A stretch of DNA of 64,000 nt from Bordetella sp. 02P26C-1 (GCF_009763255.1 NZ_WSJB01000032.1:1-64000), one strand, 5' to 3'. Shown: positions 44,398-53,634, numbered from the stretch's first letter. Made by a program: numbers and translations. Notes: generated by a model not told the origin, from the sequence alone.

Positions 44398-45470
44398 TGC
44401 GTCTGCTCCATAGGTAAGACCAGACGGAATTCGGTATGCCTGGGACGTGATTCAAATTCAATAATTCCGCCGTGTTGCTGCACGAAGTCCTGGGCCAGGC
44501 TCAGACCGAGCCCGGTGCCGCCGGGACGTGCCGTCACTAGCGGATGAAAAATACGATCCCGGATGGCGTCAGGGACGCCGGGACCGTTGTCGATAATGGC
44601 CAGCTCCAGCGCCAGACGGTGCTGACGATGGGCAAGCATGACTTGTCGCGCGACACGCGTGCGCAGCGTGATCTGCGGCGGCGGCGTGTCGGGACCGACT
44701 TTCTGCAATGCCAGCTCTTGCGCGGCATTGCGGGTAACGTTCAATACGGCTTGCATCAGGCGTGGAGCGTCGCCCTGCAAGTCCGGCACCGAGGCGTCAT
44801 AGTCGCGCACCAGCGTGACCTTGTCGCGGAATTCCGCCTGAATCAGGGCGCAAACGCGCTCGCAGACTTCATGGATATTGACGGGCTGGGCCGCCAGGGG
44901 CACGCGCTGAGGGCCGCTGAGTCTGTCGACCAGCACCTGCAGACGATCCGCCTCGGAGATAATGACTTGGGTGTATTCGGCAAGCGATGGGTCGGGCAGC
45001 TCTGCCTCTAGCAACTGCGCAGCGCCCCGTAAACCGCCCAAGGGATTCTTGACTTCATGAGCCAGGTTACGCAACAGCTCTCGATGCGCCTGGATTTCGT
45101 CGACCAGCCGCTGATTGCGGTCGGCCAACACGCGTTGTTCGATTTCGCGAGCTTCGATCAATACGGGCCAATCTTGGCCACTCAACGATACCGTCGTGAC
45201 GGTGACTTCAACCGATTCGCCAGCGCGACGCAACGATGACAGTTGGCGCACATCAGCAAAATGCCCCGACACAGCCCGGTCGATGGATGACTGTACTGCC
45301 TCGGGATGGGCAAACAGCGTGGCCGCGGATAGCCCGACTAGCTGTCGGCGGGACCGACCAAACAGGTCTTCGGCCGCGGCGTTGGCTCGTTCGACATGAC
45401 CCTTCTCATTCAAAAGAAGGACGGCCGTGGCCAACAAATCAAACGCATCTACATTAATCATTTGAAGCAC
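44394..45470 (-). CDS. ntrB: Nitrogen regulation sensor histidine kinase NtrB
   Basis: Cytoplasmic kinase/phosphatase for NtrC, controlled by PII. The protein (358 residues from GTG 45470, or 355 from ATG 45461) has an N-terminal PAS domain (VLLLNEKGHVERANAAAEDLFG, about 16-37). The H-box LLRNLAHEVKNPLGGLRGA carries the phospho-accepting His. The N-box is in VLNVTRNAAQEL, and the G-boxes are IIDNGPGVPD and GGTGLGLSLA. No membrane helices are present. It lies downstream of glnA after a strong hairpin and overlaps ntrC. Confidence 0.95.
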   Translation of the reverse strand: MLQMINVDAFDLLATAVLLLNEKGHVERANAAAEDLFGRSRRQLVGLSAATLFAHPEAVQSSIDRAVSGHFADVRQLSSLRRAGESVEVTVTTVSLSGQDWPVLIEAREIEQRVLADRNQRLVDEIQAHRELLRNLAHEVKNPLGGLRGAAQLLEAELPDPSLAEYTQVIISEADRLQVLVDRLSGPQRVPLAAQPVNIHEVCERVCALIQAEFRDKVTLVRDYDASVPDLQGDAPRLMQAVLNVTRNAAQELALQKVGPDTPPPQITLRTRVARQVMLAHRQHRLALELAIIDNGPGVPDAIRDRIFHPLVTARPGGTGLGLSLAQDFVQQHGGIIEFESRPRHTEFRLVLPMEQTQ

Positions 45471-45480
45471 ACCGGGGGTG

Positions 45481-45504
45481 GACGGGCCGGCGGGCCGGCC
45501 CGTC
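45481..45504. terminator. Strong GC hairpin between glnA and ntrB
   Basis: GACGGGCCGGC and GCCGGCCCGTC form a perfect 11-bp stem around GG, 21 bases after the glnA stop and 10 bases before the ntrB GTG. There is no T-run, so it may be a partial terminator or an RNA stabiliser that sets a high glnA to ntrB ratio, as described for the enteric glnALG operon. Confidence 0.6.
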
Positions 45505-45525
45505 GCCCCAACTAAGCCAGAGACA

Positions 45526-46938
45526 TCACAGGCTGTAGTACATGTCGAATTCGACAGGGTGCGTGGTCATACGCAGACGCTGCACTTCGGCTTCCTTCAG
45601 TGCAATGTAGGCGTCGATCATTTCGTTGCTGAACACGCCACCGCGCGTCAGGAACTCGCGATCCTTGTCCAGGGCTTCCAGCGCCTGGTCGAGCGAGGCG
45701 CACACGGTCGGGATCTTGGCGTCTTCTTCCGGCGGCAGATCGTACAGGTTCTTGTCGGCGGGATCGCCGGGGTGAATCTTGTTCTGCACACCGTCCAGAC
45801 CGGCCATCATCAGGGCCGAGAAAGCCAGGTACGGGTTGGCCAGGGGATCCGGGAAGCGCGTTTCGATACGACGACCCTTCGGGTTGCCCACGTAGGGGAT
45901 ACGGATCGAGGCCGAACGGTTGCGAGCCGAGTAGGCGAGCTTGACCGGGGCTTCGAAGTGCGGCACCAGACGCTTGTACGAGTTCGTACCCGGGTTGGTG
46001 ATCGCGTTCAGGGCGCGAGCGTGCTTGATGATGCCGCCGATGTAATACATGGCGAACTCGGACAAGCCAGCATAGCCGTTACCGGCGAACAAGTTTTGGC
46101 CGTCTTTCCAGATCGATTGGTGCACGTGCATGCCGGAACCGTTGTCGCCGACGACGGGCTTGGGCATGAAGGTCGCGGTCTTGCCGTAGGCGTGGGCGAC
46201 GTTGTGGATCACGTACTTCATGATCTGCGTCCAGTCGGCGCGCTGAACCAGCGTGCTGAACTTGGTGCCGATTTCGAGCTGGCCAGCGCCGGCCACTTCG
46301 TGGTGGTGCACTTCAACCGGCACGCCCATTTGCTCGAGCAACAGGCACATTTCCGAGCGCATGTCTTGGAAGGAATCGACCGGCGGCACGGGGAAATAAC
46401 CACCCTTGACCAGCGGACGGTGGCCCATGTTGCCACCTTCGAATTCCTGACCCGAGGACCAGGAGCCTTCTTCGGACTTGATCTTGACGAACGTGCCCGA
46501 CATGTCGGTGTTCCAGGTCACGCCATCGAACACGAAGAATTCGGGTTCCGGACCAAAGTAGGCGGTATCGCCCAGACCGGAGGACTTCAGGTAGGCTTCG
46601 GCGCGCTTGGCCAGCGAGCGAGGATCGCGGTCATAGCCCTTGAGGTCCGACGGTTCAACCACGTCGCAGCTCAGGATCAGGGTGGGCTCTTCGCGGAACG
46701 GGTCCAGATTAGCGGTGTTCAGATCGGGGATCAGAAGCATGTCGGAAGCTTCGATACCCTTCCATCCCGGAATCGACGAACCGTCGAACGCCTGACCGCT
46801 TTCCAGCTTGTCTTCGTCGACGGCGCTCGTCGGCACGGACACGTGGTGCTCACGGCCCATCGTGTCGGTAAAACGGAAGTCGAGGAACTTGACGCCGTTC
46901 TCTTCGATTTGCTTCAGGATGTCTTGCGGGCTTGCCAT
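45526..46938 (-). CDS. glnA: Glutamine synthetase, type I
   Basis: Makes glutamine from glutamate, ammonium and ATP; the central nitrogen-assimilation enzyme, a dodecamer in the cytoplasm. ATG 46938 gives 470 residues, the normal GSI-beta length. Motifs are DGSSIPGW, the metal-binding [51 protein letters not shown] and the adenylylation loop NLYDLPPEE with the modifiable Tyr near residue 398. Upstream lie a sigma-54 promoter and NtrC-type sites. It is followed by a hairpin, then ntrB and ntrC. Confidence 0.97.
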   Translation of the reverse strand: MASPQDILKQIEENGVKFLDFRFTDTMGREHHVSVPTSAVDEDKLESGQAFDGSSIPGWKGIEASDMLLIPDLNTANLDPFREEPTLILSCDVVEPSDLKGYDRDPRSLAKRAEAYLKSSGLGDTAYFGPEPEFFVFDGVTWNTDMSGTFVKIKSEEGSWSSGQEFEGGNMGHRPLVKGGYFPVPPVDSFQDMRSEMCLLLEQMGVPVEVHHHEVAGAGQLEIGTKFSTLVQRADWTQIMKYVIHNVAHAYGKTATFMPKPVVGDNGSGMHVHQSIWKDGQNLFAGNGYAGLSEFAMYYIGGIIKHARALNAITNPGTNSYKRLVPHFEAPVKLAYSARNRSASIRIPYVGNPKGRRIETRFPDPLANPYLAFSALMMAGLDGVQNKIHPGDPADKNLYDLPPEEDAKIPTVCASLDQALEALDKDREFLTRGGVFSNEMIDAYIALKEAEVQRLRMTTHPVEFDMYYSL

Positions 46939-47001
46939 GTCATCTCCATTAGATAAAAAGGCCGGTGGCGACGCCTGGTTCCGGCTGGCATGTACAGGTA
47001 A

Positions 47002-47018
47002 AAGCAATATGCGTGCCA
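47002..47018 (-). promoter_or_regulatory. Sigma-54 promoter of glnA
   Basis: On the minus strand the sequence TGGCACGCATATTGCTT matches the sigma-54 consensus exactly (TGGCAC-N5-TTGC, with the GG and GC at -24 and -12). Transcription would start near 46992, about 54 bases before the glnA ATG. Confidence 0.93.
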
Positions 47019-47068
47019 AGTTTTGATGCAGGACTATGACACCAATGGAGAGCGTAGAGCGGCGACTA

Positions 47069-47085
47069 TGCACCGCTATGGTGCA
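47069..47085. promoter_or_regulatory. NtrC enhancer site, canonical palindrome
   Basis: TGCACCGCTATGGTGCA is a perfect TGCACC-N5-GGTGCA dyad, the NtrC consensus, about 50 bases upstream of the -24 element. Phosphorylated NtrC bound here would loop to sigma-54 polymerase. Confidence 0.88.
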
Positions 47086-47090
47086 AAACA

Positions 47091-47109
47091 TGGTGCATGT
47101 GATGCACCA
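47091..47109. promoter_or_regulatory. Second palindrome with NtrC half-sites in opposite order
   Basis: TGGTGCATGTGATGCACCA is a perfect 7-bp dyad around TGTGA. It uses the same hexamers as the first site but as GGTGCA-N5-TGCACC. Half-site starts are spaced 11, 12 and 11 bases across both palindromes, suggesting cooperative binding on one or two faces. Confidence 0.65.
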
Positions 47110-47123
47110 TGTTAGCGCACAAA

Positions 47124-48341
47124 TTACAGGAACATTTCCTGCAAATCGTTCAAAAAGCGCCAACCCAGTGCACTGGCGCACAAACGTGTGGGGTCTGCAT
47201 CGAGCAGGCCCCTGCTCGTCGCATCTGCAAGCGGTCTGGAAAGAGCCGCCAGCGACATACCGGTGCGTTCTTCGAAGAGCGTAGCGGGCACTCCCGCTTT
47301 GAGCCGCAATGCGTTCAACATGAACTCAAAGGGCAACTCCTCGGGGCCCACTTGGCGAGTCTCGGCGAGATGCGTGCCATCGCGTCGCACCGCCGCCGCC
47401 ATCCAGCTTTCCGGGTTGCGCAGGCGCGCTTCGCGCACGATGCGATCGTGGAATGACAACTTGCCGTGCGCGCCGGGGCCGATGCCAAGGTAATCACCGA
47501 ACTCCCAATAATTCAGGTTGTGGCGGCTACGCGCACCGGGCTTGGCATAGGCGGACACCTCGTAGCGCTGCAGCCCCGCCAGGTTCAAGCGTTCCTCGAT
47601 CGCGTCCTGCATGGACGCGCTCGTATCGTCATCTGGCAACTCGGGCGGGTATTTCGCAAAAACGGTGTTGGGCTCTAGTGTGAGGTGGTAGTACGAGAGA
47701 TGCTCGGTGCCATAGGACACGGCCTCGTTCAAGTCCCGCATACAGCCGTCCAGATCCTGGCCCGGTAGGGCAAACATCAGGTCCAGGTTGACGCGGTCCA
47801 CAGCGCGGTGCGCCATCTCAATGGCCGCGCGCGCCTGATCGGCGGTATGGATGCGCCCCAGTTTCTTTAACTGCGCGTCGTCGAAACTCTGGATGCCCAG
47901 CGAGAGACGGTTCACGCCACTCGCGGCATAGTCCAGGAAGCGTCCGGCTTCGGCCGTACCCGGATTGGCTTCCATCGTGATCTCGGCGTCGGGCCAAAGA
48001 TTGAGATAGGCGCGCAGCATCCCCAGCAATTCATCCAACGCCGCCGGCGACAGCAGGCTTGGCGTACCGCCGCCGAGAAACACCGAGATGACTTGCCGGC
48101 CCCAGATCGACGGCAATGCCTGCTCCAGATCCGCTCGCAAGGCATCCAAATACGCGCGCTCGGGAATCTCCGTCGGTGCTGCGTGCGAATTGAAATCGCA
48201 GTATGGGCATTTGCGCACGCACCATGGCACATGCACGTAAACAGACAAGGGCGGCAGGCTCGTCAACGTGGCGCCCGGTGGCGTCAGCTTGCCCGGCTGC
48301 GGGGCGGCGCCTGCCGGGCGTATAGGGATGGTAATGGCCAC
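47124..48341 (-). CDS. hemW: Radical SAM heme chaperone HemW
   Basis: Formerly called oxygen-independent coproporphyrinogen oxidase-like; HemW inserts heme into respiratory enzymes. The 405-residue protein has the 4Fe-4S motif C-x3-C-x2-C in [12 protein letters not shown] (about residues 40-51), [31 protein letters not shown] and the HemW C-terminal domain with [18 protein letters not shown]. The first cysteines lie further from the start than in E. coli because of a short proline-rich N terminus. It lies 12 bases after rdgB; its end is close to the glnA enhancer. Confidence 0.95.
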   Translation of the reverse strand: MAITIPIRPAGAAPQPGKLTPPGATLTSLPPLSVYVHVPWCVRKCPYCDFNSHAAPTEIPERAYLDALRADLEQALPSIWGRQVISVFLGGGTPSLLSPAALDELLGMLRAYLNLWPDAEITMEANPGTAEAGRFLDYAASGVNRLSLGIQSFDDAQLKKLGRIHTADQARAAIEMAHRAVDRVNLDLMFALPGQDLDGCMRDLNEAVSYGTEHLSYYHLTLEPNTVFAKYPPELPDDDTSASMQDAIEERLNLAGLQRYEVSAYAKPGARSRHNLNYWEFGDYLGIGPGAHGKLSFHDRIVREARLRNPESWMAAAVRRDGTHLAETRQVGPEELPFEFMLNALRLKAGVPATLFEERTGMSLAALSRPLADATSRGLLDADPTRLCASALGWRFLNDLQEMFL

Positions 48342-48353
48342 GATGAAATCCGC

Positions 48354-48989
48354 TCAGGAATTGCCAGCTGCGAGTTTGGCCAACAGCGCCTGCAGCGCGC
48401 GGGCCCGATGGCTGATGCGATTTTTCTCGGCGGGCTCGAGTTCCGCGGCGGTACGGCCGAGGTCCGGCAACAAAAAGAACGGGTCGTAGCCGAATCCGTG
48501 CTCGCCGCGCGGGGCGTCGATGATCTCGCCGTGCCAGACGCCCTCGCCAATCAGAGGTTGGGGATCGTCGTGGCTGCGCACCAGCACAAGCAACGCGACA
48601 TACCAGGCACGTCGGTCTGCGATGCCAGCCAGGTTGCTAACCAGCAGTGCGTTATTCGCATCGTCACTACGCGCAGCGCCGGGATTCGCGAGTTGCGCAT
48701 AGCGCGCCGACAGCACACCGGGCGCGCCGCCGAGCGCGCCCACGCACAGGCCGGAGTCGTCCGCGATCGCGGGCAAGCCCGTCAACTGGCTGGCGTGGCG
48801 CGCCTTGGCGAGCGCGTTTTCGACAAACGTCACGTGAGGCTCTTCAGCCTCTGGCACGCCTAGCTCCCCTTGTGGAATGAGCTCGATACCCAATGGCGCG
48901 AACAGCGCCGAAAATTCGCGCAGTTTGCCGGCGTTATTGGACGCCAGCACAACGCGGCGCAGAGAAGAATCAATGGATGCGGAAGTCAT
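48354..48989 (-). CDS. rdgB: XTP/dITP diphosphatase
   Basis: Removes deaminated purine nucleotides (dITP, XTP) from the pool. ATG 48989 gives 211 residues. The Ham1/RdgB motifs are VVLASNNAGKLREFSALF (about 13-30, substrate and phosphate binding), TFVENALAKARHA, AIADDSGLCVGALGGAPGV with the catalytic Asp, GEHGFGYDPFFL and the C-terminal SHRARALQAL. It is immediately upstream of hemW, a widespread pairing. The neighbouring plus- and minus-strand catabolic genes begin about 100 bases upstream. Confidence 0.95.
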   Translation of the reverse strand: MTSASIDSSLRRVVLASNNAGKLREFSALFAPLGIELIPQGELGVPEAEEPHVTFVENALAKARHASQLTGLPAIADDSGLCVGALGGAPGVLSARYAQLANPGAARSDDANNALLVSNLAGIADRRAWYVALLVLVRSHDDPQPLIGEGVWHGEIIDAPRGEHGFGYDPFFLLPDLGRTAAELEPAEKNRISHRARALQALLAKLAAGNS

Positions 48990-49085
48990 AAACCTCATTG
49001 TATGACGCCCATTAAACGGATCGGACGACGTTCCATTGGATCATCGCCTCTGCCGATCCGCGCCCGTCGCCCTCCGCCCACTCCA

Positions 49086-50027
49086 TTAAACTGCCGGCAC
49101 CTCGGGCTCATGGGGCCGCTCGCGCTCCGCTTCGGGCACATCGTCCACCAACATATTGACCAATTCCTTGGCAAAGGCGGGCAAGGCATCGCGACTGCGC
49201 ACACAGATCTGCAAGGCGCGCAGCGCCCACGCGTCCGTCAGGGGAACGATCGCGATGTCGAGGACGCGCGCGAAGCGCACCGCGACGGATTCGGGAATCA
49301 CGCCGATCCCCACGCCGGTCTCGATCATCCGGCAAACCGCCTCGAAATTTCCGACTTCCACCCGGAATTTAAAGGTGCGCCCCAACGCGGCGGCCGCCTG
49401 CACCAAAAAGGGGTGAATCGCGCTCCACTCCGACAACCCGACATAGTCGTTGTCGAGCGTATCGGCAAAAGCGACTGCGGACTCTTTCGCCAACGCATGG
49501 CTGCGCGCCGCGACAAGGACCAGCCGGTCTCGCCGATAGGGGATGAACTCCAGATTCGGGTCAGCCGTGCAACCGGCCACAATGCCGACATCGGCCGCGC
49601 CTTCAGCCACGGCGCGCATGATCAGATAACTCAGTCGTTCGCGCAGCTCCACGTTGACATCCGGGTGCGCCGCCAGAAACCGGCCCAGCACCGCGGGCAT
49701 GAACTCGGTCATTGCCGTGGTATTGGCCAGCACCCGCACATGCCCCTTTACCCCGCGCGCGAATTCCTGCATATCGCCGCGCAGCTGCTCGACCTGCCGC
49801 ATCACCGTGCGCGCATGCCGCGTCAGTGCCTCGCCCGAGGGGGTCAGCGTCACCCCCTGACTCGTCCGGTACAGCAACTGGGTGCCAAAGTACTCCTCCA
49901 GGTTTTTCACGCGCGTACTAGCCGCCGGCAAGGACAGATGCGTTTTTTCCGCCGCACGCGTCAAACTGAGCTGGTCGCCGATATGGACAATCAGCTGGAG
50001 ATCGATCAAATCAAAATGCCCTGCCAT
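49086..50027 (-). CDS. LysR-type regulator, divergent from acyl-CoA dehydrogenase gene
   Basis: The 313-residue regulator has the helix-turn-helix near the N terminus (LTRAAEKTHLSLPAASTRV, about 20-38; then KNLEEYFGTQLLYRTSQG) and an effector-binding domain (about 90-300) containing ADVGIVAGCTADPNLEF. It is transcribed away from the acyl-CoA dehydrogenase and MmgE/PrpD genes across a 133-bp spacer, so it is the likely local regulator. A small molecule linked to that pathway is the probable inducer. No clear palindromic operator is seen. Confidence 0.9.
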   Translation of the reverse strand: MAGHFDLIDLQLIVHIGDQLSLTRAAEKTHLSLPAASTRVKNLEEYFGTQLLYRTSQGVTLTPSGEALTRHARTVMRQVEQLRGDMQEFARGVKGHVRVLANTTAMTEFMPAVLGRFLAAHPDVNVELRERLSYLIMRAVAEGAADVGIVAGCTADPNLEFIPYRRDRLVLVAARSHALAKESAVAFADTLDNDYVGLSEWSAIHPFLVQAAAALGRTFKFRVEVGNFEAVCRMIETGVGIGVIPESVAVRFARVLDIAIVPLTDAWALRALQICVRSRDALPAFAKELVNMLVDDVPEAERERPHEPEVPAV

Positions 50028-50160
50028 GGAATCCTCAATGCTTAGGCAATTGCAAACCCGGTGTTAATGAATGTTGAATTGGCAACTGGCCCCGGGTTGC
50101 GGCAAAGTGCCGGGGTTGCCCGCCCCGCGGCGCCCTCATCATAAACACAGACATCGAACC

Positions 50161-51321
50161 ATGCTGAACCAAGACCACGATTTCCAAGACATCCGTGAAG
50201 CCGTACGCGACCTGTGTTCGCAATTTCCCGGCGAGTATTTTCGCAAAATCGACGAGGAACGCGGGTATCCAGAGGAATTCGTCCGCGCGTTGACCGAAGC
50301 CGGCTGGCTCGCCGCGCTGATCCCGCAGGAATACGGTGGCTCGGGCCTGGGACTCACCGAGGCCTCGGTCATCATGGAAGAAATCAACCGCAGTGGCGGC
50401 AACTCGGGCGCCTGCCACGGCCAGATGTATAACATGGGCACGCTGCTGCGCCACGGCTCCGAAGCGCAGAAACGCGAGTACCTGCCCCGCATCGCCAGCG
50501 GTGAACTGCGCTTGCAGTCCATGGGCGTGACCGAACCGACGACCGGCACCGACACCACCAAGCTGAAAACCACCGCCGTGCGCCGTGGCGACCGGTATGT
50601 GGTCAATGGCCAAAAAGTCTGGATTTCACGCGTACAGCATTCGGACCTGATGATTCTGCTGGCGCGCACCACGCCGCTGGACCAGGTCACGCGCAAATCC
50701 GAAGGCATGTCGATCTTCCTGGTGGACCTGCATCATGCGATCAAAAATGGCATGGAGGTCCGCCCGATTCCCAACATGGTGAATCATGAGACCAACGAGC
50801 TCTTTTTCGACAACCTGGAAATCCCCGTCGAAAACCTGATCGGCGAAGAAGGTAAAGGATTCAAATACATCCTGGACGGCCTTAACGCCGAGCGCACGCT
50901 GATCGCGGCCGAATGCATCGGCGACGGTTACTGGTTCGTCGACAAGGTCACTGCCTACGCCAAGGAACGCACCGTGTTCGGCCGCCCCATCGGCCAGAAC
51001 CAAGGCGTGCAATTTCCCATCGCCCGCGCGCATATCAACGTCGAGGCCGCCAGCCTGATGCGCTATGAAGCGTGCCGCCTGTTCGATGCGCACAAGCCCT
51101 GCGGCGCGCAGGCCAATATGGCGAAACTGCTGGCCGCCGATGCCTCCTGGGAAGCCGCCAACGCCTGCCTGCAATTCCACGGCGGATTCGGCTTTGCCAC
51201 CGAATACGATGTCGAGCGCAAATTCCGTGAGACTCGCCTCTATCAAGTCGCGCCCATCTCCACCAACCTCATTTTGGCCTACGTGGCCGAACACGTGCTG
51301 GGTCTGCCGCGCTCGTTCTAA
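50161..51321 (+). CDS. Acyl-CoA dehydrogenase-like protein lacking the usual catalytic glutamate
   Basis: The 386-residue protein from ATG 50161 has the acyl-CoA dehydrogenase fold. It shows an N-terminal helical domain, the flavin-binding SMGVTEPTTGTDTTKLKT (about residues 120-137), WISRVQHSDLMILLART, and the C-terminal RTVFGRPIGQNQGVQFPIA and QFHGGFGFATEY blocks. Where typical enzymes read YEGT with the catalytic Glu, this protein reads RLYQVAPISTNLI, so the base is missing or elsewhere. It forms a pair with the MmgE/PrpD gene. A 90-base in-frame upstream extension lacks support. Confidence 0.88.
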   Translation: MLNQDHDFQDIREAVRDLCSQFPGEYFRKIDEERGYPEEFVRALTEAGWLAALIPQEYGGSGLGLTEASVIMEEINRSGGNSGACHGQMYNMGTLLRHGSEAQKREYLPRIASGELRLQSMGVTEPTTGTDTTKLKTTAVRRGDRYVVNGQKVWISRVQHSDLMILLARTTPLDQVTRKSEGMSIFLVDLHHAIKNGMEVRPIPNMVNHETNELFFDNLEIPVENLIGEEGKGFKYILDGLNAERTLIAAECIGDGYWFVDKVTAYAKERTVFGRPIGQNQGVQFPIARAHINVEAASLMRYEACRLFDAHKPCGAQANMAKLLAADASWEAANACLQFHGGFGFATEYDVERKFRETRLYQVAPISTNLILAYVAEHVLGLPRSF

Positions 51322-51409
51322 ATCGCCGCCCGCTGTTTCAGGCCCGCCGCGCGTCGCATCGTGGGACGGGCCTCACGCACCGCTACTCAATCACCCAATC
51401 CGACCCGCC

Positions 51410-52777
51410 ATGACCGACAACTCCTCTCCCAGCGCCGTGCTGGCCGCGTTCGCCGCCAACCTGCGCTACGAAGACATCCCGGCCCCCGTCCTGCGACGCG
51501 CCGAAGACCTGCTGCTGGATTGCCTGGGGTCCATTCTTGCTGGCGCCAATACCCGCCCCATCCAAGCGATTGAACGTTTCGCCCGCGCAATGGGGCCGGC
51601 CGAGGGCGGCGCGGAAGTGCTCGTGTCCCGGCGCCAGACCTCGCCGCTGTTCGCCGCGATGGTCAACGCCGGCGCGGCACACGTGGTGGAACAAGACGAC
51701 GTGCATAACGGCTCGGTCTTTCACCCGGCTGCCGTGGTGTTCCCCCCTGCCCTGGCAGTCGCCCAGGCGCTCGGAAAGTCAGGCAAGGATCTGCTGGTCG
51801 CCTCCGTGGCCGGCTATGAAGTCGGTATCCGCGTGGGCGAGTTTCTGGGCCGTTCGCACTACAAGATCTTCCACACTACGGGCACGGCCGGCACGTTGGC
51901 CGCCGCCGTCACGGTGGGACGGCTGCTTGATCTGGATGCAGACCAGATGTTGCACGCCCTCGGTTCGGCTGGCACCCAAGCCGCGGGCCTGTGGGAGTTC
52001 TTGCGCGACGCGGCGGACTCAAAACAGCTGCACACGGCCAAGGCGGCTGCTGACGGGATTACCGCCGCGTATCTGGCACGCGAAGGCTTCACCGGCGCGC
52101 GTCACATCCTCGAAGGCCCGCAAGGCATGGGCGCCGGCATGTCGACCGACGCCAATCCGGCGCGTCTGACCGATCGCCTGGGAGAGCGCTGGGCGCTCGC
52201 GGAAACCTCTTTTAAGTATCACGCCTCTTGCCGCCACACCCATCCGGCCGCCGACGCATTGCAGCTGGCCATGCGCGAGCACGGTTTGCGCGCGGCCGAC
52301 ATCGCGGAAGTCATTACCCACGTGCATCAAGGCGCCATCGATGTATTGGGACCCGTGGTGGATCCGAAGACGGTGCACCAATCCAAGTTCTCCATGGGCA
52401 CCGTGCTTGCCCTGATTGCCCTGAAGAGTCACGCCGGTCTGGCCGAATTCGACGCCGCACCCGGAGACGCCGAAGTCGCCGCGCTGCGCGAGAAAGTGCG
52501 CATGGAGCTGGATGCCGAAGTCGATTCCGCCTACCCCGAGCGCTGGATCGGCAAGGTCACCGTCCGCACCACCGACGGACGCACCCTGCACGCGCGCGTG
52601 GATGAGCCGAAAGGCGATCCCGGCAACACGCTGTCGCGCGCGGAAATCGAGGAAAAAACGCTGCGCCTTGGCGTCTACGCACAGGCCGCTAGCGAAGCAG
52701 AGGTGCGCGAGCTGATCCAGACGATTTGGGGTCTGGAACAGCAATCCCGCGTAGACCGGTTATTGCCCGCCCGGTAA
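51410..52777 (+). CDS. MmgE/PrpD family protein (2-methylcitrate dehydratase-like)
   Basis: The 455-residue protein from ATG 51410 belongs to the MmgE/PrpD family (2-methylcitrate dehydratases and cis-aconitate decarboxylase relatives). Motifs are LLLDCLGSILAGANTRP (about 33-49), NAGAAHVVEQDDVHNGS with conserved His and Asp residues (about 85-105), TTGTAGTLAAAVTVGRLL and SFKYHASCRHTHPAADAL. A sequence in another frame upstream of this ATG is open but overlaps the dehydrogenase gene and is not supported. It may act on a methyl- or methylene-dicarboxylate-type acid; the substrate is inferred from family only. Confidence 0.9.
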   Translation: MTDNSSPSAVLAAFAANLRYEDIPAPVLRRAEDLLLDCLGSILAGANTRPIQAIERFARAMGPAEGGAEVLVSRRQTSPLFAAMVNAGAAHVVEQDDVHNGSVFHPAAVVFPPALAVAQALGKSGKDLLVASVAGYEVGIRVGEFLGRSHYKIFHTTGTAGTLAAAVTVGRLLDLDADQMLHALGSAGTQAAGLWEFLRDAADSKQLHTAKAAADGITAAYLAREGFTGARHILEGPQGMGAGMSTDANPARLTDRLGERWALAETSFKYHASCRHTHPAADALQLAMREHGLRAADIAEVITHVHQGAIDVLGPVVDPKTVHQSKFSMGTVLALIALKSHAGLAEFDAAPGDAEVAALREKVRMELDAEVDSAYPERWIGKVTVRTTDGRTLHARVDEPKGDPGNTLSRAEIEEKTLRLGVYAQAASEAEVRELIQTIWGLEQQSRVDRLLPAR

Positions 52778-52841
52778 TTCCAAGGCTGGCTGCTGGCATC
52801 GTTGTCACGCACGAATGTCCCGCGTACCTGCCAGCAGCCAC

Positions 52842-52861
52842 ACGGCGCGAAGCCGCGCCGT
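52842..52861. terminator. Terminator hairpin between MmgE/PrpD gene and rph
   Basis: ACGGCGCG and CGCGCCGT form an 8-bp GC-rich stem with an AAGC loop, followed by TCTTG. Just before it, TGGCTGCTGGCA (52787-52798) and TGCCAGCAGCCA (52829-52840) form a second, perfect 12-bp inverted repeat with a 30-base loop. They separate two convergent genes and could serve both. Confidence 0.6.
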
Positions 52862-52875
52862 TCTTGAAGTTCCGT

Positions 52876-53634
52876 CTAGCGTTGCGCCGAAGTCAGCGCC
52901 TCGCGCTGCGCGCGCGTCAGCTGTGCAATGCCTTGTTCGGCTAACCCCAACAGCGCATCCAGATCCGCGCGCGTGAACGTCGCGCCTTCGCCAGTGCCCT
53001 GCACTTCCACGAAATGGCCCGCGCCGGTCATCACCACATTAACGTCGGCATCGCAGGCGGAGTCTTCCTCGTAATCGAGATCCAGCACCGCGCGGCCGCC
53101 AACCATTCCCACTGACACCGCGGCGACGGTATCGCGAATCGGATTCGTCGCCAGATCGCCACGTTGCATCAACAACGCCACCGCGTCCGCCGCCGCCACC
53201 CAGGCGCCGGTGATACTGGCGCAACGCGTGCCTCCATCGGCCTGCAGTACGTCGCAATCCAGATGCAGCGTGCGTTCTCCCAACGCCTGCATGTCGAACA
53301 CCGCGCGCAGGCTGCGGCCTATCAGACGTTGGATCTCTTGCGTACGGCCGCTCTGTTTACCACGCGCGGCCTCGCGATCGCCGCGCGTGTGGGTGGCACG
53401 CGGCAACATGCCGTACTCCGCCGTCACCCAACCTTCGCCCCGGCCTTTCAGAAACGGCGGCACCTTGTCCAACACGCTAGCCGTGCATAGGACATGGGTA
53501 TTGCCGGCTCGCACCAGCACCGAGCCTTCGGCATAGCGGGTAAAGCCGCGCTCCAGGCTGAACGGGCGCAGCTCGTCCACAGCACGACCAGAGGGGCGGG
53601 AAATAAGGGAAGATGACGACAAGGCAGGCTCCAT
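52876..53634 (-). CDS. rph: Ribonuclease PH
   Basis: Phosphate-dependent 3'-exoribonuclease that trims tRNA ends. ATG 53634 gives 252 residues, near the family length; upstream in-frame starts are less likely. Motifs are [19 protein letters not shown] (about 13-31), [64 protein letters not shown] and [17 protein letters not shown]. It faces away from yicC, which starts about 200 bases on the other side, an arrangement common in related bacteria. Confidence 0.96.
   Translation of the reverse strand: MEPALSSSSLISRPSGRAVDELRPFSLERGFTRYAEGSVLVRAGNTHVLCTASVLDKVPPFLKGRGEGWVTAEYGMLPRATHTRGDREAARGKQSGRTQEIQRLIGRSLRAVFDMQALGERTLHLDCDVLQADGGTRCASITGAWVAAADAVALLMQRGDLATNPIRDTVAAVSVGMVGGRAVLDLDYEEDSACDADVNVVMTGAGHFVEVQGTGEGATFTRADLDALLGLAEQGIAQLTRAQREALTSAQR

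Noticed and set aside
45478-46956. Long open frame on the plus strand, 492 codons
   Set aside because: Antisense to glnA, a certain gene. The predicted peptide is rich in H, V, R and Q, typical of an antisense shadow.
48870-50045. Plus-strand open frame of 391 codons
   Set aside because: It lies opposite the LysR regulator with its clear helix-turn-helix; composition and lack of motifs indicate a shadow.
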